Shown here: positions 38,351 to 48,364 of the stretch, piece by piece
Layout: each line of letters begins with the position of its first letter
Position numbering within the stretch: the stretch's first letter is position 1
DNA from: Temnopleurus reevesii
Lineage: Eukaryota > Echinodermata > Echinoidea > Temnopleuroida > Temnopleuridae
Assembly (NCBI GenBank): GCA_036244855.1
Contig: BQKZ01000965.1
Location: 1-64,000, forward strand
Direction of reading: 5' to 3'
DNA length: 64,000 bases
The notes under the pieces: model-generated
What the model was told of the DNA's origin: nothing
What the model saw: the letters and a program-made list of their open reading frames with translations, nothing else
Database searches by the model: none
Program-made: the position numbers and the translations under genes

Positions 38351-38894
38351 GGACTGATTACTTTTGTCAGATCCTTATTTCAAGATGAACAAAGCAATTG
38401 TAAATAAGAAAAAATAAAAGAAACATGAACATATTTAAACATTAAAAAAAACTTTTTTGTTATACCCGGTACAATAAGATGAGAGTGGAAATGTGTGTGT
38501 GCGTTTGTGTGTGCGTTTGTGTGTGTAGGTTGGGAATGGGCGGTGATGTTTCGGGATTGATAAATATCAGAGAAAAAGAAATGGTATTCACGGTATTTGA
38601 AATACCCTGTTGTTTCATCGATCCTGAATATCTCATATCGACCTTATTGTAAGCTAAGCTACAAGTAGCTTACCTCTCCAAAATTGAAAGGAAAAATCCT
38701 GCGCAGGCACATTTTCATACCTCTAACTTAAGTGAACACTGTTCATCGAAGCATGATTCTTTTTTCCAATTTTTCATCTCAAAAGAAAGGTCGATCCTTC
38801 AGCTTTCTATACATATCAACATTTCTTCATAAAACTATATATGCTCAATTTGCCAACCATTTCAAAAGTGTTACGTTTTTATTGAGACACACTG
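38351..38894 (-). repeat. Right terminal inverted repeat of the mariner/Tc1-type element
   Basis: Reverse-complement partner of 37391-37894, slightly longer because of small insertions. One is a GT-rich run (38497-38526, repeated GTGTGTGTGCGTTT motifs) where the left arm has a short CA run near 37750. It contains the counterpart of the internal hairpin near 38649-38672 with a partial duplication of TAAGCTA. Confidence 0.85.
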
Positions 38895-39924
38895 TATAGT
38901 GTGCTCAAGTCAATTCATCAAACCTCAACTTGGCCACAGAGTACTTCTCGATCTCGCTCCTACAATCCTCCATTGCAATGGCATGAATAAAGTTCCTTAA
39001 AATACACAGAGCTACGATTCCCAGCAAATACATCCCTCATCAAAGATTTAGTTCTTGTATAAATTCAGTGTGATGAATCAAGTGACCTACATTGTATTTT
39101 TACACCTTTGAGTTTCACCACTCAGCTTTGCTCTTCTTTGCTTATCTTTAATTTCAATTTTGACAATGCCTGCTCAGAACAAATATTAATACTAAAAAAA
39201 CTGATGCTAGATAAAATAATATTTCATACTCATTATCACTAAACATAAAGACACATCACTCTGGCAAATTCTCTCTGAATATTTTAAAAACTATGCTGAA
39301 CAGCCGAGATGATATGCAGCTTGTGAGCTAGCTATTCAGACTCAAAAGCGTTTTTTTTTCTACTTTTACCTGCAACTTTGATGACGTTGATGAATCATTA
39401 CACTTCTACCACTAGAAGCATCATGCTGAGAAAACACCGTGCTATGATTCGATTCATATCTAGGTTAAGTTATTGCCTTTGGGTAGGTGTAATCTTACTC
39501 AACAAGAGCTGATGGGTTCATAACCTGACCCTACACAACTTTAAATCAGTCTTATTTACCTGATTACAGCAAAAGCAGATTGCCTCAAGATTTTAAAGGA
39601 AACAGGCTAGATTTGTATCCAAATTGTGGGTCAAAAGATTGAATTTCATTTGCAAATTGAATGGGTATTTGAGAGGCTGGATAAACAGGTTGTCCTCTGA
39701 CATAGTAAAAAAAAATCAATTCTTAGTAACAAATACAGAAATACATTCAAATAAAGATTCAAACTGCATTTTCATATCATATGTGCAACAAAACAATAGC
39801 TTATACTTGGAAAAATATGAGAAAAAAGGTTTTGAGGCAGATTTTATTGAGAATTATGCACATATTTACAATACTGTACCAGAAGAGCATTGCAAAGCAA
39901 ATTTAAAGATATATACAAGATGAG

Positions 39925-40190
39925 ATATAGACACGGAGGACGGGAGAGAGAGAGAAAAAAGACAAGTAAGAGATACACAGGGTAGAGGGAAGACAGAAGA
40001 GCAAAAGTTATACAGAAAGAGGGAGAAAGAGGGAGGGAGAGGGAGGGAGAGAGAGAGAGAGAGAGGGCAGGGGGTAGTGAAAGAATACAGACAGAGGGTT
40101 TCAGGGAGAAAGGGTCGGAGAGGATGGCGGAGAGCGTAGATAAGAGGAAGTTGGGGGGAGGAGGGGCTAAAAAGAGATAAAGAGATACAG
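39925..40190 (+). repeat. Long polypurine tract with AG microsatellite core
   Basis: The plus strand is overwhelmingly A/G for about 260 bases, with a (GA)n core near 40047-40065 and GGGA-type repeats. It lies about 100 bases inside the intron that would follow exon A, so on the gene's strand it is a polypyrimidine tract. It explains the unusually long but unsupported 256-residue minus-strand reading frame. Confidence 0.8.
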
Positions 40191-40288
40191 GCGTATAATA
40201 GATAAAACCATTCTAAATTCACTACACACAGAGTTTGATTTAAATTGAAAACGATAAAAAAAAAAGTAAAGGGCAACTTGAAACATAC

Positions 40289-40335
40289 CCGAGGTATTTC
40301 ATCGGTGGAGCATCCTTGTTTCCATCCTTGGCCAT
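40289..40335 (-). CDS. Candidate 5' coding exon A (start codon to splice donor), product unknown
   Basis: Read on the minus strand, an ATG at 40335-40333 in strong initiation context (A at -3, G at +4, TAACAATGGCC) opens 15 codons, MAKDGNKDAPPMKYL, plus the two bases GG. A consensus-like donor, GTATGT (40288-40283), follows directly, so the exon ends in phase 2. Upstream sequence (about 40336-40500) looks like a 5' UTR: mixed composition with short CACCTCACATCAC-type runs and no clear TATA box. The frame stays open upstream to another ATG near 40494, so a start 53 codons earlier is formally possible. I prefer 40335 because of its context and because the upstream residues look non-coding. A 256-residue reading frame covers the same stretch in another frame but owes its length to a pyrimidine-rich tract. 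No family is recognised from 15 residues. The downstream intron begins with a long polypyrimidine tract (on this strand). Confidence 0.5.
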
Positions 40336-42039
40336 TGTTAGATGTCTGATGTGAGATTGAGAGACTAAGTGAAGTGATGTGAGGTGTTTGTCTTGTAAAG
40401 AGGCTCCAACAGCTCCTGTTCTCCTCCTGATGATGGGTTGCCACGGTCTCAGGGGTTGATGAATAGATGCGGTGAATACTGATCTGATCATCAACAGAGA
40501 AGCTCGATGATGGATGCGGATTGGTAGCTGTGAGCAACCTAATTGAAAACATCATCAAGAACATGAAAACATGGAATCCATTAAATGGCACATCGGCTGG
40601 TAGTGTAACAAAATAGGAAAAGCAAAAGGGATGCAATTAAGATTAAGGGCTATGGCAAAAATATTGGACATGAAATCCTCTTTTCCCTCCACAATCATCT
40701 CTCATCTCACCACACAATAAGATCATTGGAATGGCTCACTCAATTGCTCCACTGCAGGGAAAGATGTAAGCAAAGCACTCTATTCAGGAACAAGTAGTAG
40801 ATTTAAGATACGTATAAAAACTTGAAAATTATTCTGAATAACTGTTTTTATAATTGCTTTATGCAGCAAGATGATTTTCTTTCAATATGAATCAAAGTGA
40901 GTGCACATCAAATTTGACTGCTTCTAAATGTATGATGGGAAAACAAAATGTTACAGGGGACAATTACTGTATTTCTAATTCTTATCGTAAATATTACATA
41001 TTTCACTCCAGTTAATATGCATTGGACAATTCACTTGAAGTTGTTAGTATCAATTACTTTCAAATTCATTTCATAAAATTTGCCTGATGAAATAGAAAGT
41101 CTCAACGCTATACTTATTTTCTTCATGAATATGACAATTAATTACATTATCAACAACAAACTGATGAAATTGGAAATGAACAGATTCGATTGCAACTGTC
41201 ACATCTCATTTTCTCTTCATGTTTTGAAGAGCAGAATGTGCTGATCTGTTTTACCGCTTGAATGCCATAATCCTCCCCAAACATTGCTCCAGCCTTGTAG
41301 GGTTTCCCTAAATATTGGATGTCTTGCAGAGAAAACATACTCCGCTTCAACACCCAACCCATTCAGGCTTCAAATATTACAAACGAGGAAATTTTGCGCA
41401 ATAACCTGGGAGTACAATCATGTGAAGTTCCCTCTGAATATCATCCATGTACAAAGAAGACTGAATTATAAATAAAAACTTAAAGAATATGAACAGAAAT
41501 TGGTAAGGGAGCCCATGGGAGTTCCTGTATATTGTATTTTAACAGCTGCAGACTTGTTAATCTTTCATTTAACGATCTGACCATCCAGAGGCTAAGCATT
41601 GCATTTAAAGCCCAAATACAGTTTTGGTAATGATTACAAAATGTGAATTTTACCGCATGTTTAACATGACATATTATTTTACACACATTTTGAGAAAAAA
41701 GCATAAATTTATTATCGGATTCTCCTTTAAAATTTGAATTTGACCATTTAATCATATTTAGCACCCTCTCTCAGTAAGAATAATATTTTGTTTGTTATCG
41801 GGCATATGCAAGGTTATTTTTGAGATTTGACAAAAGAATGATAAAAAGGTATATACACCAAAATTAAATTCTGAAATTGTCATCTATTTATGTGCATGAG
41901 AAGGTGTCCTTTTTCAAGAAAGAAAATATCGGTTCTGAGATTTTGTTTGCACATTTAGGATGTAGCTTTACCAAAACTCAATCATTTTTCACACAATCTT
42001 TTGTGCAATGGGTTCATGATACTTTATTTAATTTCATTT

Positions 42040-42130
42040 AAATTTGAAGACAAAATTTGCGAAGAAAAATATTCACTTTTCCAAAAACTTTGCTTGAGTT
42101 TCAAAACTAGCATTGGAGAAATAACGAAAT
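42040..42130 (+). repeat. Dispersed repeat family 'TTTGAAGACAAAAT', copy 2
   Basis: TTTGAAGACAAAATTTGCG, AATATTCACTTTTCCAAAAA and TTGAGTTTCAAAACTAG correspond to 27896-27985. A shorter echo (TTTGAAGACAAAAATAAAAT) occurs at 33629. Confidence 0.5.
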
Positions 42131-42178
42131 ATTAAATTATTTGAGAAAATAACATGAATAAAGCGGTTGATATTCTCC

Positions 42179-42182
<4 letters not shown>

Positions 42183-42215
<33 letters not shown>
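42183..42215 (+). repeat. (CT)n microsatellite
   Basis: About 16 uninterrupted CT units. Confidence 0.95.
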
Positions 42216-42220
<5 letters not shown>

Positions 42221-45200
42221 AAACCAAATGTTTGAAATTCATAAATGTAGTCTATTAACATCATTCAGTACAGTGTGCTATATCTTGTGAAAAACATGAA
42301 AATTTGATAGAAGCAATTGCTTTGAGTGCCTCAATTTGAGTTAAGTGATGTTTAGATCATGATTATTTCTTGAGATTACAAGTGAACTCTGCTATTTTTC
42401 AGGTGAGCTATTTGTATTGTAAATGGTGTCTTCATATTCAGATGTTCATCATTGCTAGGAGATAGTACTACTGAAAATGATTACACATGTCTTGCAATGT
42501 ACTGTGATCAACAAGAAAATTTGTAAATACTGTCACAAAAGGGTTTGTTAGAGAACACACAGGCAAATTTTAATGCTTTCAAAATATCTAAAAAAAGATT
42601 TGACTCTAATGTATAGTAGTTATCTCTTCTATTGTGATAAAGAATAGATCAATCATATTCATTTCAAAGTAACATGTATTTTTTTCTTCAGGATGTGAAA
42701 TAAAATATTTGAACATAAATTGATAAAGGCAAATGAATTAAATGAAAGGAGGCAGAGCTCATGTTATGTATGTCTAAAGATAGGAAAAGGGGTACACAAA
42801 AAGGAAAGCAGGAAGAGAATAGTATAAGAGCAATAAGAGTATAAGAGTAGTTTTTCAACAATCAAGTTTTGTAATAAAAATAAAAATAACAATTTGCGTA
42901 CATATAATAATTTGTAAACAAACAAGAAAGGGATCAATCCATGTATAGATCAGCCTCTGAGAAACATGTTATCACCAATTTTTCTAATTCTATGTAGAAA
43001 AGAAACTGTTCATGTGTTAGATTTGAGATGCATTTCTTAAATAGATTCTGGATCTTCAAGCAGGCTTTAACCAAGATCATTACTGCGTACCATGTAGATG
43101 ACAAACAACTTTGATGTTATTGGGTGTTTGATTACAGCAGTGAACTCTTTCTCTACCTCTACCTGATCTGGACAAAAGCTCTAAATACAAAACAAATAAC
43201 AGTGGAAAAGATTTATTCAAAGACCGCAGCATTTGTACCAATCAATCCGTTGGGTAACTTACACCAAATAAAAGAGTGAGAGAAAGTGTGAGCCTTAAAT
43301 TCCAATACTACTCGAGACCACTTGCGCGAGACGTGTCATATCTGTTTACCCGTACCGATGTTAAGTGGCGATGGCAAGTCTGTGAACAATTTTTATTGTC
43401 TGTAGCATTCTGATCGAGCTTTCAAAAGTCAGCACAGCAGTTAATATAAGCTGCAATAAATTATACCCTTGAAATCAAAATTGCTCATTAGATTCAGTTT
43501 CTTGTGATGAAAGGTGTGGGCCTAAATTAGGGATTACTATGTAATTGACAGTTTGAATGCTTTGGCAAACATTTACTATACAATACCTTCCCAGTCTTGC
43601 GAAGCGCATTAAAAATATATTTAGCATTAACCTTGTACTAGAGCAAAATAATGAATCATTCAGAAGGTAAGCCATTAACAAATTCTACATGACAGTGTGA
43701 GAACAATCATTTTTCTTCTCAGTAGATTCAAAGACAAATTCAAGAAAAAGAGGCAATGATTGATCCTTTCTAGATTATACCCACATCATAAATAAGGCAT
43801 ACATACTTCATATCCCTAAATATTGCCTATACAGCCCACTTGACTATATCAACATTAATGGTCGCTTCTCTTACAAATTCATTTCACTGCCCAATAACAT
43901 ACTGTGACCATAGAATAAAACAATCTCTCATGGAAAGACATATAATATCTTAAAAATACCAACATGCAATAAACTGAATGCCTTTTAACTTGAGATGGTG
44001 TTGCCGAGGTGGCTTCAATTCACCACAAAATCCAATAATGTTCTTTTATTGGTGATGAGATATTTTTGATTGGTACTAAAAGTAGGCAGCAGACAGGAAG
44101 GTGTATGAATCACGATCCATTAGGAAATCAGACAGGGATTCTCATATCAGACAAATGGGATGTGAGAAATTGAAATGCTTGGAGAAGGATTCCGTCATAT
44201 CTCAGACAGAAAAGCAATATGGCAAGCTATTCATACTGTTGGACAGTATACATACCAATTCAGTTTGTATAGACATTACAAACGCTTGAAACTGTTAAAT
44301 GTAAAAAGCGAGGTCATAAGTATTTTCACATCTTACTTAGATTGGTGTAATAATTGTAACTTGCTATTGCAAAACACAGAAAATATTTTGGGAAAATGGA
44401 GTATTAGGTTCTCTGATGCTAATAATCATCTTGTCTCATTTATCCAGGTTAGCTGCTTCAGTTTGGAGAATAAAACAGTTCTCCCAGTAGGCCTCATACC
44501 ATATTGCACTGTATAGGTGCCAACCTAATTTGGTAATCTTCTCTACTTCCTTTGCCAAAGGAATACTTCATTATATGAATATCAGTAATCATTTGAAACA
44601 TTACTGTTCAGATTATCTATCTCTTTGAACCAATGCCATCAACTGGAAAACAACAAGAACATATATCATATCTTATATGTAAGATAGAGGTGACAATTTC
44701 AGAAGAAAAAAAATCAGACCACTCGCAACCCAGAACCATAAGTAGTTAATAACCAGTGGACAATAAAATGTTTGCTGGAGGAAACAGGTGCAATGGATTA
44801 TAGTATTCTTGTCTTCTGAATCGATCATAGATATCTATTCACCTACTTTCGTGTTAAAGAATTAAAAAAAAGGGAAAGGAATTTGTCAAAGTTGGCACCT
44901 ATGGATTTGGAAGAAAACAGGGCTTACTTCAAAGCGATAACACATCTGCAGAAATTCAAGAAACGATGCAATTGTTAACAATTTTTACTCTAAACAAGCA
45001 CCAATCCACTTCACAGCACAAACCATGAAATAAAGATTGCAATTTTATTCTCGAACAATCCTAAAACCAAAGCATGTTTGCTGAGGATAATTGGGTGTTG
45101 CTATAGTAGATTTCAAGTACACTATTGATGTGAAAATAGACTGATTCAGCAAAGAATAATGTATGTTCTTACATCTTTTTCACATCACAAGTTTGTGCTG

Positions 45201-46104
45201 TGTGAAATATTTGGCACTGTACTTTTTTTTATCCTAATGGATAGCAACCTCCATCTGCTATGACATCTTTTGGTATCCCAGCATTCCATAATTTGGACCA
45301 AAAAAGGTCTAATGGTGTCGAATCCACTGAAGCATGTAATAACAAGCTGCTGTATGTTGTTATTTCTATGTGTTAAGTAGCACCATCTTAAGAGAGCTTT
45401 CATGGCGTGTAAGACGTGGAAAGACGTCACTTTGAAGCAGGGGTGCATGTATTTATTACCCCAAGGAAGGAGAGGAAGATTGTCTTGCAGCGGATTCATC
45501 AGCGGCTTGGTTTCTTCTCTGCATCCCTCTCTGAATTCTAGCTTGAAACCCGACACCTCCCTATGGAGGGCTATATGGAGTGCAATGTAATACAACACAT
45601 TACAGCGGCTACGTTACTGTTTTAAGGAGTTTCTCCTGAATTTTGTCCTTCTACACCACTACTATATGCAGATGGATTCCCAGTGGATCACCTCTCTATA
45701 GCAAAATAGATACAAGTATGCACATGTTCAGACTCAGTGTCTTCACTTCAGTATGAGCTCCTCAATCTCATGAGGAGTTGTTATTTTGGTTGTACTGACA
45801 TGTTATGTCTGCTTTTATATCGTTGTTTAGCTGGAACACTCGCCCAACTGTAGTCGTCTTGAATTAGAATATCAAGTGCATTCTGAATGATTGAGATGAA
45901 TCAAACTAATGAATCCATTAATACATTTTCATTTCATCATCACCTTTCATCATAAAATGAAAAAAAAACAATTGCAAGAAAAAAAAGAGTAAAACTCAAG
46001 TAACACCATTTCAGATAACTATCCTCACAGCTCTACTTGCTCGTTTAGATGCAAAATATATGCAGTATTCAAAGCTTTTATGCATTAGAAAACCCAGAAG
46101 CACA

Positions 46105-46146
46105 GCTTTGATACATTGTCTCCCATGGGAGGCAATGTATCAAAGC
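46105..46146. repeat. 42-bp near-perfect palindrome centred on CCATGG
   Basis: The two 21-base halves pair at 20 of 21 positions with no spacer (centre CCCATGGG at 46122-46129). The outer flanks CACAG / CTGTG continue the pairing with a one-base bulge. Confidence 0.9.
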
Positions 46147-47854
46147 CTGTGACAGCATCACAGATCAAATTTTCAGTTCATTTTTTTATAATGACAAGCC
46201 CTCAAGTCAAATTTTACTTAGCATTATAAGTAGAAAATTCTAGCAGGAATCAAAAGCTTATAGAATAAGAAACAATTGGTGAACAGGAGTGCATCGCCCT
46301 GTCATTCTTTGATTTTATTCTGAACAATAGGCAGGTTTACTTAAAGATGCAAATTTTATGCATACCTTCAACACAAAGGTTGACAACTTGAAAGCTTGCC
46401 CGAGGCTTGCCAGACAGATCAACAAGTAATGTATACTAACTGGATTCCACGTATTGCAGTCCAACTGTTACCATCCGGTTTATTTATGTATTAACTACGC
46501 TTGGTGACAAGAAACTCACATAAATTTGAAATCAGTAAAACGTCATATTGCTAAACAGCTATATCAAGTCTTCATAGCTCCTGAACATCCACAATGGGAA
46601 TAAAGGTTAGAGCTAATAATAGAAAGTGTGATGAACTTTATATTGGATTTAATCAGTAGAGAAATAAGACACAATCTCAATGGAAACAAATGAAATTATT
46701 TGATCATATCTCCATAAGTCCTTGTCTCTCAAGGGGAAATAGAATAATTGCCAATAGAGGGTTGGTGATCAGTGGAGATGAGAGGGGAGGGAATGGAAAT
46801 AGATAAAGCAGGAAACTTGATCGGGGAGATGGATGCATGCACCTACTGTAATCAGAAAACATGAAATGTAAAATACACACAATAATTTTCATTTATGTTC
46901 ATCATTATCTTTAAACTCTAGTTTACTATATTTTTAGTCAAATGGCTTATCTTCAGAAAAAGGATACAATTTTAAAATGAACACATAAAGTGGTGTGAGT
47001 TGCAATATCCAATTCATTTTCAATAACTGAAGATTGTCTTCAAAAAGTTCATATATCAGACAAAAGTAGGCCTGCATGATTATATTTGTTTTTTAACTTC
47101 TGTCACAAAACCATTGGAAAAGATTCAAATTCAATAGGTAAAAGAATTAAGCTAAATCAATTATTTGAGCCAAATTAATATAATTTTATCTTATTACGGA
47201 ACCAATACAGGTACAGAAGGAACCCACACGTACATACAGCTATATACTGAAAGCAGTGTATACGAAACTGCAACACTTTCACAGTAAAATGTGCACAAAA
47301 ATAAAGAGATGTCCACAAATATGATGAACGTGAGCCACAGAAAAGAGAAAGTCCTGCAAATTGTCTGATAAATCTGAACACGCTTCGCAAATTTGCGAAA
47401 CTGCATCATATTGGCACTTCTGCTTCATTTGCTTATTGATTGCAAAATGAAAGAAAACTAAACAAAAATTGGGTCCAAATTTTCTTTTGAATAAACGTAA
47501 TTCAGTAGAAAGCATGAAATAAAATGGTTTCTATAGAGACCAGAGAATTTAAAAAAAATCTCTGGAATCTAAGTTTGGTAGTTGAATGGATGTTGAGATG
47601 AACCAACATTGGATTATAGATTATAAAGCATGCATGCAAGTTTGACTCTCAAAGCTATCAATTTCCTGTGCATTCATTCATTATTGATTGATAGCATCAC
47701 CTCTTGAGAGAAAGAATGAGAGCAGAATATCTTCAATCTGTCAAAAGTTGTCAATCACATCAGACTATACCACTATATAATCTTACAATTTTATTCTAAG
47801 AATGAAATGTAAAAAAAAAATAATAACTTCTTGGAAAATATTGAGCAAATTATT

Positions 47855-48364
47855 TGTATGTTCATCCTCACATGCTTATACATACTTGAGACAAGTTTGG
47901 TCAAAATCTGTCCAGCAATTCTGAACTTATTGCAGTAACAATCTATTTTGGGTGATTTTTTTACAAGATTTTTGGTCCTGTGACCTTTGATATTTGACCT
48001 CCTGAACTCAAAATCGAATAACTTCATCCTCTCATGCTTATACATACTTGAGCCAAGTTTGGTCAAAATCTATCCTCCGATTCTGAACTTACTGCGGTAA
48101 CAAGCTACTTTTGGTAATTTTTTACAAGTTTTTTGATCCTGTGATCTTTGACTCCCTGAACCCAAAATCTAATCAGTTCATCCTCACATGCTTATACATA
48201 CTTGAACCAAGTTTGGTCAAAATCCGTTTAACAGTTCCGAACCTATCGCGTTAACAACAAGTTTCGGACGGACGCACGGACGGACACACGAACGGATGCA
48301 CAGACGGACAGACATCCCAAAAACATAATGCCTCCGGCACCACCTTACGGTGGCGGAGGCATAA
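47855..48364 (+). mobile_element. Helentron-like (HINE-type) interspersed element, copy 2, three tandem cores
   Basis: Same family as the element at 21025-21367. Three cores begin at about 47863, 48025 and 48179 (CATCCTCACATGCTTATAC or variants, then ACTTGAGCCAAGTTTGGTC), spaced 162 and 154 bases. They are followed by a GGAC-rich microsatellite (about 48266-48310), CCCAAAAACATA, and the terminal hairpin with arms 48328-48341 and 48349-48362 and an identical 7-base loop. No transposase or Rep/helicase coding is present, so it would be non-autonomous. A 91-residue minus-strand reading frame across the cores only reflects the tandem repetition. Confidence 0.75.

Larger units (their letters stand above)
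37391..38894. mobile_element. Mariner/Tc1-type DNA transposon with ~500-bp inverted repeats, defective
   Basis: The element starts CAGTGTGTCTCAATAAAAA and ends with its reverse complement. It is bounded on both sides by TA (37389-37390 and 38895-38896), the target-site duplication expected of the IS630/Tc1/mariner superfamily. The inverted repeats are extraordinarily long: the left arm pairs with the right arm from the tips to about 37894 and 38351, leaving only about 450 bp of unique centre. Matching landmarks in both arms include GGTTGGCAAATTGAGC, CCTGCGCAGGCACATTTTC (in the right arm's orientation reading inward) and a GTAAGCTAC/GTAGCTTAC hairpin. The centre holds the C-terminal part of a transposase, broken by frameshifts. 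The first catalytic Asp region is absent, so the copy is non-autonomous. The arms differ by scattered substitutions and small indels, so it is not a very recent insertion. Confidence 0.9.
40640..46100. other. Upstream flank of exon A, no supported gene
   Basis: The sequence to the right of exon A would be its promoter and upstream flank. A 137-residue minus-strand frame (45598-45185) and a 113-residue plus-strand frame (44175-44516) are the longest clean frames. Neither shows a motif I recognise, and the first overlaps an open frame on the other strand. A 70-residue minus-strand frame at 41362-41150 is similar in quality. Confidence 0.4.

Noticed and set aside
39866..40636. 256-residue minus-strand reading frame
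   Set aside because: Low-complexity Ser/Leu/Pro/Phe product from a polypyrimidine tract. It overlaps the better-supported exon A in another frame and has no domain features.
43998..44030. TTGCCGAGGTGGCTT, resembling a tRNA A box
   Set aside because: No B box at a suitable distance and no cloverleaf.
45185..45598. 137-residue minus-strand reading frame
   Set aside because: Clean but with no recognisable motif, and an overlapping frame is open on the other strand. Local base composition explains it.
47791..48066. 91-residue minus-strand reading frame with an internal repeat
   Set aside because: It is the translation of tandem cores of the helentron-like element.
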